The translations under genes were made by a program, and so were the position numbers. A stretch of 64,000 nucleotides of DNA from Parasteatoda lunata. Taxonomy: Eukaryota; Arthropoda; Arachnida; Araneae; Theridiidae. The DNA lies in contig OX421978.1 in assembly GCA_949128135.1 (NCBI GenBank), positions 86,617,507-86,681,506 on the forward strand, in the 5' to 3' direction. Below, in pieces: positions 35,501 to 48,100 of the stretch; the first letter of the stretch is position 1, and each line of letters starts with the position of its first letter. The notes beneath the pieces were generated by a model. The model had not been told where the DNA came from. It saw only the letters and a list, made by a program, of their open reading frames with translations, and did no database searches.

Positions 35501-38500
35501 GCTGGAATGCAAGGTTCAGGCACTTGATTAATAACAACAGGCAGTAACTCATCTGCATTCAAAGGTATAACTTGGGGCAACATTTCTGAATTTCTTGAAA
35601 TCATTTCTAAATCATTAGTGGTGCTTTCTGGTACAGGAGGTGGGGTGCTTGAAGATCGCTTCTTCTTCAGCCAATCAAATATATTTACATTCTCACTCTG
35701 AACGGCAAAGGAATCACTTCGTTCTTTGACAAATGTACTAAATTCTTTTAAAGGGGTTAACAGTTCTTCAAAGAGAGATTGTTCAACAGGCACTAAACAT
35801 AAAAAATATATATATTTATTTAACATTATAACATTTATAGAAATAAAAAAAACATGATAAAAATAAAATTTTAAATTTTGTACCAAAATTATTCAAGTTA
35901 CAAATATGCATGAAAATTAATCATATTTAACAAACTTTATTCTTAAAACTATAAATTTAACTGATTTAATTTTTGAATAGTTAAAGCTAACTAATGAAGC
36001 AGAGTAAGACCTTAATTATCAAAAGTAACTGGGACCAAACCTAATTCAGATACTCAAAAATAGTACATGGATTATAGATTTAACTTTGTTTTTAATCAAA
36101 AAACTCTATGAAATAAAAGTTTGCATTTTTAAAAAAAAACATTCTTAGTATTAAAATTTAATTTTATTATGACTATTTACTAAATGCCTTTTTCTCTATG
36201 ATTTTATGTCTAGATGTCTAGTATATCTATTTAATTTAAAAATTCCACCAAACAATGGCACATTCTTGCTCCTTTTTTCAAAAAGCTATTTAAACAAAGC
36301 AGCATCTAAGACTGAATTAATAACTAGTTTCATTGATTTCAGAACCATTAAAGCTTTGAAACAATATCATTTTAGCTTAAAATATATTGTATACATAAGA
36401 ATGTATAAGGTTCATACCAGTATGGCGGTATCGCGACAATTATCGACAAACATGCTACAAATATCGCTAAAATCATATGCAAGGGCAAAAATATTGTCCC
36501 CTTGAAATATGTTAAGAAGTTACAAAATAGTAAAGGGAAAAAAACTGCATTGAAATCCACACATTTTTAAAACAAAATATTTTTTTTTACCAATTTTATT
36601 CGATACGTAGGTTAGTGTTTCAGTTTTAAGATTTTTCCAAATGGAATAACTGTTAAACTTTTATGATGTCGTTTATTGATACGTGTGAGGATAACAATTA
36701 TAGCGTTTATACATATTTCTCTTTTGTGGCACCATAAACTCAATTATTTCTTCCTGTACTGACGGTGTACTTGTTTATCAATCAAACATAATATTTTGCT
36801 CTTTCAAAATTTACTTCATTTAGAATTTTTAATATAGTATTTTGTTAGTTTTTACTTTCTCTGTTTGGGTCTCAGCATTTTAATATGAATGTAGAATCTA
36901 TTTACTAACATTTTTTTCTTCACTTAATTTTTTACTACACTTAATAAATTCTAATCTTCAATCATCATGGGTAAATGAAAATAATTAGTTTTAGGGTATA
37001 ATAGATGGCAATTAATAACTTTTAATGTGTACCATAACATGAATCATGCAATTGTAAAGTTCAATATTTTTTTCCTCAAGTTTGTCTACCATATTCATTT
37101 CAGACTACTGTATGAATCGATACTGTATGAATCGTATACTGTATGAATCATATGGTCGTATATTGGACCACTAAATTTCTTTTGGTGGTGTGAATCCTAA
37201 GACTGTATAAAGTTCAAAAGCCTACACTTATGGCGAATTTCCATTCACATTTGTTTTTCTAATGATATATTTTAAAAATTGTGTGCCCGTAAAGAGTTAA
37301 AATAGCTAAGGTATGCTTTTAAAAAAACGTTAATTGACAATATTACAAAACAAAATAAATCATTTAAATGATACTTTTTAAAAAATTTCAAAAATATTTT
37401 AATTCTTAAAAAATTTTAAGTTTTTTATTTGAATGATAAGTTTTAAAAAATACAACACAAACTTAAGCAAATTTTATTGCAAGGTGATCAATAATTAAGG
37501 TGTATAAAGTTATAAAATAAAATTGCTATGGATTTAATTAACTAATCAAACTAATGATATTATCAAACTAATCATTGTTGATGATGACTGAGAACATTTG
37601 CCAGCAAAAGAAAAAAAAAAAAGACTTGCTTTTAAATACAAAGAGTTTCCAAAAAAGAATTCAAACACGAATAAATACAAGATGAACTAGTATATATATA
37701 GATCAATTGTAAAAATCTGTAAAATCAGATTTTCAGACTACAGAAGCTTTCATTACAAAAAAAAAAAAAAAAAAAAAAAAAAAAACATTCCATTAAAATA
37801 AGCAACTTAAAAGCTTTCTGAATTTTTTTTTTTTTAAATAGTACTAACATTTTTAGAAAATATTGGAAGAGACATCAATTAAATGTTGCAATAATTTTTT
37901 TTAAAACTATGCACCCACAATGAAATATGTTTAAAAAAAATTATGAACTTTATTAAAGAAATCAATGAATTAAAAATAGCCAGCTGCAAAATCTATGCAA
38001 ATTCATCAAAATCATTTTATTACACATTTTCTCTAACTCTCTGTCATTGATTACAGAATGAAATATGTTACAGCAGATTTTATTTACAGATTATTAAAAG
38101 ATTGAACATAAGTTTGATCTAAGATTCAAATGATTACCTAACATTTAACTTTTCCACCTAAGAAGCAAAAAATATATTAAAAAGTATTAATTATATTCAG
38201 TAGTTCATTGTGTGACATCCTTTCAAGGTTTATAAATTTTAATAGAAAAATATGACAGTTTCTCACTATGAATATAGAACGAATAACACTGAAGGTATTT
38301 AAAAGTACCGCTCTTTTCAACCAAAGAATAAGAGTAAGATATAATTTAGATGAAAACCTGACTGTACCAAGATTTTGCGGTGCTCAAAAGAAAAATAAAT
38401 TTTAAATCAATCAGATAAATTTATTGAAAGAGGACAGCCTAGGAAAAGCTTTTGAAAGAAGTTAGTGCTAACAAGCGATAGGTATAACACTGTTAATGCA

Positions 38501-39087
38501 ACATACGTTTTCCTCATTTCATGATACATTCAATTCATATCATATTATATGCTTTATTCATATGTTTTAATCAATATGCATACAAAAAAAACTCACAAAA
38601 GTTGTTTGTGCATTTAAAAGTAGTCCCGCAGAGAGATAACTGATTGTTAAGACATGGTTCCCAGTAGAACACCAAAGTCAAGCATGACTGGCTGCGGTCA
38701 GTAAGCGGCATTCAGGTGGGGACCGAGGGTGTGCGGCATTCGTCCTCGTTAAACTGTTTGACCATAAAGTGATTAACTTTTCTCGCAGTACCAAAGCAGA
38801 GTAGCCACCCCCTCGGCAGATGATCAAAATTGCGATAGCAAGTCTTTGTACCATCCTTGGGGATGTTTCCCAGACCGTCACCAATATCCCATTGTGCAGC
38901 TCTAGTGCAATGCAATAAAGTACCTACCTACCATTTAAAAGTTTCACTCGAGAATGCAGTTTGTAAAGAAAACAGTCAGATCATGTAAAAATTTTAAGAA
39001 TTTTCAAGCCCTGTGAGCTATAACAAACATAGAGTACATTGTGATTAAAATATCAATAATTATTCATTTGCTGAAACAAAATTTAAA

Positions 39088-39143
<56 letters not shown>

Positions 39144-42100
39144 CTATGCACATGGTATAAGTATAATTAAATAAAAAACGAAATTGAGTATATTATTACC
39201 TTTATCACATACAAAAGGATCAGGATAAGAAGATATTCTAATAAGATCTCGAAGACCTCGTAAGATAAAAATTTCTTCATTGCTTGAGCAAACATCTACA
39301 ATAGGATCCAGCTTTGGACAGCTAGCAACAATGGAATTGTGTGTAGGATCGATTAGCAAGATGCTAGTATCAGAATATATCACAAGGTATTTATCAATAA
39401 AAGGCTTCAGTTGCCCAAACTGAATATCAGTCAAACTCCATGGTTTTGTATCCTGTTTCTCTAATGTAATTATAGGGTGCGGTTCTGAGAGTGCAGTTTT
39501 GAAAATCATGGTTTCTTGAATGATTCCTGACTTATCCGACTTCCATAGCCTTTGACCAGGACGAGAAGCATATATGACATAATTGTCAAGTGAGTCATAC
39601 AAATCCATAATGACAGCCCCAAACGGCCCAAAGCTGGAACAATTGAAAAACCATCAATTATGAAATTCTAAGATTACACTGCTATATTATGGTATATACA
39701 TTTAATATAATAATAAATAAGACATTTTTGCATGTTTTAGGAAATTAGTAATTATGCAATTTCAAAATGAAAAAAAACAGTCAGCTTTTATCATCTCAAA
39801 AACTTAATGCAAATAAAATAAAGCATTTTTAAACTATGCAGAATTTTTTTTTTTTTTTAAAGTTGAGATGCTATAACCAGTTGCAATCTTAATCTACAAA
39901 TAATAAAATAATTTTCAAAACCAAGAAGTTAGTTAAAATAGTTAAATTAAATAAACATAAGGGTATAACAAATAAAAAAGTTCAAAAAGTATGAATTATT
40001 TCGTCACACAAAAGTCAGTTATTAAAACATCTTTCAATGCACATCAAACACAACCAGTTTAAAAGTCCCATAGAGCTCTGTAATTCTAAACTATTTCAAT
40101 TATTTTTATATTTAACTAATTATAAAAACTAAACACAATTGGTGATGGTCAAGCGTATTTAGAGACATTATGACTTAGAGAGTTGAGTACTTAAAAACTA
40201 CCAGTTAATATAGAAAAATCGATTTCTGTTGACTTTTTAAGTTTTCCTGGTGATTAACTATTCAAATTATTGATGTTTTAATCAATCATGATTTATAGAG
40301 AAAAAAATGCACACTTTTTACACGAGAGTATATTTATTTCAAAAAAATATATTATGCTATGTTGTTTGCACTTAGTTTTTTTTTTAATACAACTTATAAA
40401 AAGTAAAATTATCAAGGCCTCTCTGAGTGCTTGGAGTTATCGTGCACTACCCGGGTGTGTCCATGCATAAAGATGTTACTGACAATGTGCATCAACTAAT
40501 TGCACCATGATATTTGTCAATTATCGAACCTTAACCTCCATGAGCTCCAGGCTCACAATGCATGTTGCAGGGATGCTTACTTTTTTTTCTACATATAAAT
40601 AATTGAAAAAGATGCATAAGAGATCAGACAGGCAAATGACCATATTTTCAAGTCCTGATCAAAGTTTTATAAAATTTTTATCTGTTTTAAAAATTTCTGG
40701 TGTAGTTCACTACTACTAGAAAAAATATTTTGCAAAAACCTCAAACATTGCAGAGTATGTAAATACTTCAAACTCTCTAAAAAAAGGACAACACAAGTTT
40801 GAATTTAGGTAAAATCATATTTAGTTGATATTCTTCAAGAAAAGAAGTTAACAAAAAACAATCTAAATTTTTAAATTGCTTTATTGTTATTATATTAATT
40901 ATCTTGAATGATTTAGGTAAAATTATATTTGGTTGATATTCTTCATGAAAAGAAGTTAAATAACAATCTAAATTTTGAAATTGCTTTATTATTATTATTA
41001 TACTAATTATCATAATTGAGATTGAAATGGAAATTATTTCCTTACCATTTCCTTTCCTTTTGTCCGATCTGTGCAATAGTTTGGTTTTCAAATGAATAAA
41101 TTAAAGCTCGAAATAGAGATGACACAACCAGGTATAATTTATTATGACTAATTTGTACTATCTTCGTTTGTTCCTTTAGCAAAACCCTGGATCTACTAAG
41201 ATGCTGTAAGGACAAAATTAAACATCATGACAATGGTTTGGTATAAACTCAATAAAAAATATTTTAAATTAAGAATTTGATAAAAAGAAAAATACAAAAT
41301 GTTGGGTAATCATAAAATCACAAATCATCACTTAAACTTTCCACAAGAATATCTATATAAATAAAGCTGAATGTTTATATCTGTGTATAGTGCGCCAAAA
41401 AAGAACCATCCTGAATAACTTCTGATTGAATGATTGGATCTTCACGTTCTAGGACTCCATCTTAATGGTTTGAGGGGGTGACTTCAAATATGGTAATTAA
41501 TTAGTTCAGACGGTATTTTAAGATATGAAATCAGACACAAAAACATGCTTACTCTGAATAAACATACTGTTTTCTCAACGAATTCAGATTTCTTACCCCC
41601 AAAATATAGTGGGTAGCAGCAATCTGGGAAATATGGTTCCCACATAATTTGATCAAAGGAGCGATTCAAAGTTTGGTCCCCTTAATGTTAATTTTACTTT
41701 TTGCGTTTTTCGCCATATCTCGATAACTTTTTAAGCAAATTGGAAAATTTCTGTACATAATTATAGAATTTTTGTATTCAAAGACAGTTCCATGCAAAAA
41801 ATAAATTTCAGTAAATATTTACTTTTCATCCCTTTATTTAACAATAGTCCAAAAAATTTTGAAATAAAATTTTTTACGTCATTTTAAAGTATGTAATTTT
41901 ACATGACAAAATACAAAATTTGAGCAAAATCAGTTATGTAGTTCCTGAGAAATAGAATTTTAAATATTTGGCTTCTTTAAAATTTCATTTCTCAGGAACT
42001 ATTCAACTAATTTTGTTCAAATTTTGCTATACAAAATTACATACTTTAAAATGATATGAAAAATTATATACCTTACAATTTAAAAATTTTTCATCTAATG

Positions 42101-45100
42101 TTTAATTAAATAATAAAGAATACCAATTTACTAAAATTCATTTTTTGCATGGAATTTTCTTTGGATAACCAAATTTTATAATTGTGTGCAAAAAATTTTC
42201 AGTTTGCTTAAAAAGTTCCCGAAATGTAGCGAAATTTTAAATTATTATTAAGACAATTTGCTTTCACTCTTTATAAGCAAAACCTATAACCTAACTGATA
42301 TTAGGTTGTTGTTGTTTTTTTACCCGAATCAATGTCAGTATATTTAATCAATACTGTTTTTCGGTAGATAAATTTAAAAGATTTATTTTTTTGTCCAATA
42401 TAATAATTACTTTAATAATTTATTAAACTGAAATCATGGTTTGGCACATCACTTGTCAACAGCTTTTTATCCACAATGACACCAAAGAATAAAAACATGA
42501 CTGATAACCATAACGTGAAAATACGAAAAGAAAAAGAATATAATATTAAATAAATACAATTCTTACTTCGGAGTAATCTATTTCTGTACAAACTACAACT
42601 CCATTCTCATCACCACTGAAAAACTTAACACCAGTTTTATCCCACTCTAATGCTGTGATTGGAGATGTATGAATGCCATCAGAAGTAAATTTTTCGATCT
42701 ACAATAATTATGTACAAACCATTAATATGCCACAGCAAACACAAGCTCATGAAAATAAATTCTAATACAGAAAAAGAATGTCAGAATAAAATTTACAAGA
42801 AAGTTTTTCTAAACTAGTTTTAATTATTAAATTTTAAAAGTGCATTCATTTTGCAAATGATGAAAAATTTGAAGAATTTAAATAATGAAAATGAAGTAAA
42901 ATGAAAATGTGTAAGCTTTAAAAATTAGAAAATCATAACCCATTTCGTTACAAATGCCTCACTTAGCCGGCATCCACTGTATGTACAGTCAGCAAAAAAA
43001 AAAAGATATCGCCCTGAATAATTTTCGTTCTAATGATCGGATTTTCACGAACTAGGTGTCAATCTTAATGGTTCCTGGGGGTGACCTCAAATATGCTAAT
43101 TAGTTAGTGCTAACTATTAATTAAGTTACAAAATCAGACTCAAAAACGTACTTTCTCTGAATAAACATATATTTTTTTTTTTTACATATTTGGATTCCTT
43201 ATCTTCAAAATATAGGGGGTAGCCACAATCTGGGAAATGTGGTCCCCATAGTTTGGTCAGGAGAGCGATTCAAAGTTTGGACCCCTTATTGTTAATTCCA
43301 CTTTTTGCGTTTTCAGTCATATTTTAAAAACTAATGAAGCAATTCAAAAAAATATTGCACCAACTCATAAAACGTATTTACCCAAAGAAAATTTCATGAA
43401 AAAAATAATTTTTAATAATTATTAATTATTTTTTATTATTTAATTAAAGAGAGGATGAAAAAATTTTGAATTATAAGGGATGGATTTTTTTATACCATAT
43501 TAATCTACATGCTTTTCAATTGAAAAATCTAAAGTTTCAACTGTTTTTATTTATTAGAAGATGAGAAAAATTAAAATTAATTATTTAAAAAAAAATAATT
43601 TGGCGACAATGAAAAAATGATTAAATGGGGCGATTAATATTAAAATGTGATAAACTTACGAAGAACTTGATTTAGCGCGCGTGGCGTAAAATTTCATTCA
43701 TATTTTTTCGCTAATAATCTTTGCTAATCTTTTTATTTTTATTTTTTTAAAACTATAAAATACAATGTTTCTTTTTTAGTCCTCTAAAAATCTATTTTAA
43801 AATTAAGTAAAGAAATTTGAATAAAACATTTTATTGAATAAAAAACATTTTATTCAACGAATGTCGAGTTTTATAAAAGCATGCTTTTGATAGAATATGA
43901 TTATACACCAGATTGTGCTTATTTAATGTGATTATTTTTTAGTTTTTTTTTCTCAATAACTGATACAATTACAATAATATACATACGTATGAATAGATTT
44001 GGAATAAAATATTTCTCAGTTTCTTGTATATATTTTTTATGAATATTAATAAAAATACGTAGTAAACATATTTAAGCATATCTCACATCATCGCAAATTT
44101 CTCAACATCTTATATATCGTGTTAATCTTAAAAGTAATTTTTTAATCACCTGTCCGGAAGTGTTTCGCAGAACTATTTTACCAACTATTTAATTAAATTT
44201 TAGCATTTTTAAAAATTTTATTCTTTACCCTAGTACATTTATTATTTCTTCATTAATACTAATCAATTTTTTTAGTACTTTAATTTAGATTTTTTTTAAA
44301 GTCATGTTCCTTTTTACATTATAGTCAAGTTTTTTTTAAAAGAATAATTGTCTGCTAGCTAAGAATAAAGCCTTGATAAGAAATTAAAAACACTCCGCTG
44401 TTTAAAATTATTTAATGCAAAACAGCTGATTATTTACTTAGCATACTATTTTTTTCGAAAAAAGAATATAAATCATTGATTGTCTTTTTTGTTTTGTTTC
44501 TTGTGACTTCAACATAGATTATCTAAAATAGTGAGTGTCCATGTTTTATAAGTCACTACAAAGAGTATAAAGATACCGAACATAAAAAGCTGTCAAATAC
44601 GTAGCCGAAACTTTTAAGCGTCTTAAAATATCTCAGTATCTTAAATGATTATTTCTTTATGATTCCATGTAGATTTTTTTCCGGATAATATACTAAACTA
44701 TTTTGTTTAATTTTTTACTTTAGCAAGATTCCCAAGATATTATTGTAGTATAATTTGTTATCAGGAACAATGCCTTATTTTGTTTAGCAGGAAACACTAA
44801 AAATTTAAATTTGTAAAAAGCTTCCGAAGCCGTGCGAATTTTAGAGTCATCTGATTTTAAAAAAAGCAATAAAAAATACGTAAATTTCCGAGCTTATTTT
44901 GATTAAAAATAAAAAAATAATAAAAAAAACGTGGCAAGAAGGCTAACATACTTTTTACAGAACTGTGAAAACCAGTTTTTCCTATATTTCGTCAAAAGAG
45001 GATAAGAATGATATTGCTCCAAGGGACCTACTCAATAATTTCGCTATTTCCAGAATGAAATCTGTTTGATCGAAACATATTTCATTGAAAATAAAAACGG

Positions 45101-48100
45101 GGAAAAATTAACGTCTATTATTTATCTAAGCTTATTCCATTCTTTTAATGATAGCGGTATCAAGGTTAAGGATATGCGATGAAAGCCCCGTTTACTATTA
45201 TACTATAAATGCGTTAAATCATGTTGCTTGAATAATTTATTTCAAGCTTATTATTTAATAATTTTAAGCAAATAAGGGTGTAAAAATAAACTCGATCAAA
45301 ATACTCCGAAAGTATACCCTAAAATATTTGTAGAATAAACTTTGGTATCTATATATACAAAATACCTTTTCAAACAACTTCGAGTAAGACGGAAACGCTA
45401 ACTTGTTTAAAATAGTTGTCCTTGTAACTATTTAATTTCGATTTCTGGTGCTAGGGGACATTCCATTTTCACATTAGACTTTTGAAATTTCAATTGTAAA
45501 CGGAATTTTTTTATGTCCTTAAATTAAAATGTTAAGGCTTGCAGCAAAAAAAATTGTACTGCATTGATTTTTTTACAAAATAGCGAATTATTATTTTTTT
45601 AATCTAAGAACCTGTGCCTATAACTTAAGTAAAACTTATTTTAATATCGAGTGAAATAATTTAATATATTGTGTAACTAAATAGATAATCCCAAGAAATT
45701 GAATTGAAAATATAAAAACTTCATTGATTTAAAAATTAATAGATGATGATAAAAATAGACATGTTTTGAGCACAATAATAAAAGTCACAAGTTATTCAAG
45801 CTTGACAAGTTTTGAGAATGGGTGAATATATTTGAACGCTCGAAACATGTCGACTTTTACTTCCCTCTTCATATTTTTTGAAGCCAGTTGAGTTTTTATC
45901 ATCAATTATACTGTTTTAATTTGGGTCTTGATCATTATTTTGATAAGAATTTTACACTCGTTAAAGTAAAAATATGCATTTTTATATTTCAACAGGAATT
46001 ATGTGGTCTTTAAAAACATAAGAGCATCAATATTGTAAAAGTTATATTTAACTTGGTTTAAAATTAAAATTTTGAGAACAGATATTTTGAGTTAATGAAA
46101 TTAAATATTTTATCTTTTAAGTTTTCGTGTCCCCTTTTCAGTATCTTAAGGACCTTACAAGCTCTGTTTAAAAAGAGAATATCATATCAGATATATATAA
46201 GAAAACAAAAATAATCATAGTATCAGTATTTGGTGGTAAATGTAGCTTATCGTAATTGAAGAATATGCTGTGCGATATTTTATGGTGAATTTGCGAACGT
46301 AAGTTTCTAAATGTATCGAAGCATAAGGATGCTATTTTCTAATCATCTTTATCCAAAGATAACCTTGTTATCTAAATATCTAGCAGAATGAAGCGATTTC
46401 TGAAACAATGAATCATACTATATGCAGCATATTATTTCAATATCTTATTCTTAAACAGAACCCATTTCAATGCTTTTAAAATACCACTAAACATTCAGCA
46501 ATTTCTTGAGTTATAGGAAAAAGAAATATCGTAAATTATAGAAAAACTTGTGAATGCGCATTAGAATTACTATACAATATACATTTAATTTTTCAAGCAC
46601 TTTTTTTTTCTTCAAACTTTCTTGCCTAGAAGACTTGATTAAAGCTGTAAAAGTGATTATCCCTAAAATTTTGTATTCAGCCATAATAAGTTATGTTAAT
46701 TTGATTTTAGTATGAAATCCTCGAATAAATATAGCAGAAACAACATAATCTAAATAATATCAGATAAAATGTTCATGTATTTAAATTCTAAAACTTAGAA
46801 AATCATAAATAATTTATAATCGATTCAAATTTTCTTTTCAAAGGAGATTAAAATATAAAAAAAACTTCGCTTTTTGGACAGAAATCAGCTTAAAAATTTT
46901 CAATTTCCTAGAAACTTCGAGATATTTTCTATTAACTATTAATTAAACCTCTCTGAGTAATCACAGAACATTATTTCAATTTTTTTTCCAGTCAGAGCTT
47001 GGTTGCTTAGCAACCTAGAAAAATTAAGCATTCTTCTTTTGAATTAGTCAATGGGTTATCTTAAAATATTCATTTGCGCTGGCGACTTTTTTTGGCGGTT
47101 TTCTGGACTATCGCCAAATATATAAACCTTTGTTGCAACCCTATTTACCACCCATTTTTTTCAAAATTTTGTCTACCAACTTTAATTCAAGTATCTGGAT
47201 TCCAAATATGTAAAAAAAAATATATGTTTATTCAGAGAAAGTACGTTTTTGTGTCTGATTTCGTAACTTAATTAATAGTTAGCACTAACTAATTAGCATA
47301 TTTGAGGTCACCCCCAGGAACCATTAAGATTGACACTTAGTTCGTGAAAATCCGATCATTAGAACGAAAATTATTCAGGGTGATATCTTTTTTTTTTGCT
47401 GACTGTACAAGCGCCTTATTCAGTGGACAAGTGCAGTAATTAGCTAGAGTCAGTGTTAAAACTTTAATGTTAAACTGCATTAATCTGTATTAATCAATAT
47501 TTAATTATATAGATCATGACAATTTGAAAATGAATAGAATTAAATAAGATGCTGCTATCTATGGAGTATAATATGAATTAGAAAGCTGGAGTCTTTCATA
47601 GTCTGAAATTATTGCCATTCTTACACACTATTCAATTTGGGAAAGTCCAACAATAGAAATTCTTGTGTTTTGTGCCTAGTTTTAGCCATGGCTCATTCCT
47701 ACTTGATATTTGTACCCTGTTGCTATAGCAATCCCCATCCATCCACCGAAAAAGTGATTGCTAATTTGACTCTTAAAGAACACAAATATTTCAATTTAGA
47801 TGGTAAATTACAACAAGAAATATTTATTGAAAAATACTTGTTTAATTATTTTTATTAGAAACAAACTTTAAATAAATATCGTAGTTGTTTATAAAAAAAT
47901 CATTAAATATTTATGTACTAATAAGTTATTAGCCTTATGTAAACAATAAAATATTTTATACTGTAAATTTTCATTTTTAATAAATGACTATGTTTTTTGC
48001 ATTATTTCTATGTAATGCACTACCGTGATAAAATTATATAAAAAAAACTATAATAACTTCACAAACTTTTATATGTATATCAACTTGTTTGGCCTCCTTA

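Noticed and set aside
36206..36505. 99-codon plus-strand frame in intron 5
   Set aside because: No recognisable protein features and low-complexity AT-rich coding.
47637..47858. 73-codon frame with a hydrophobic N-terminal part resembling a signal peptide
   Set aside because: Intronic, with no conserved motif or downstream poly(A) logic; likely chance.
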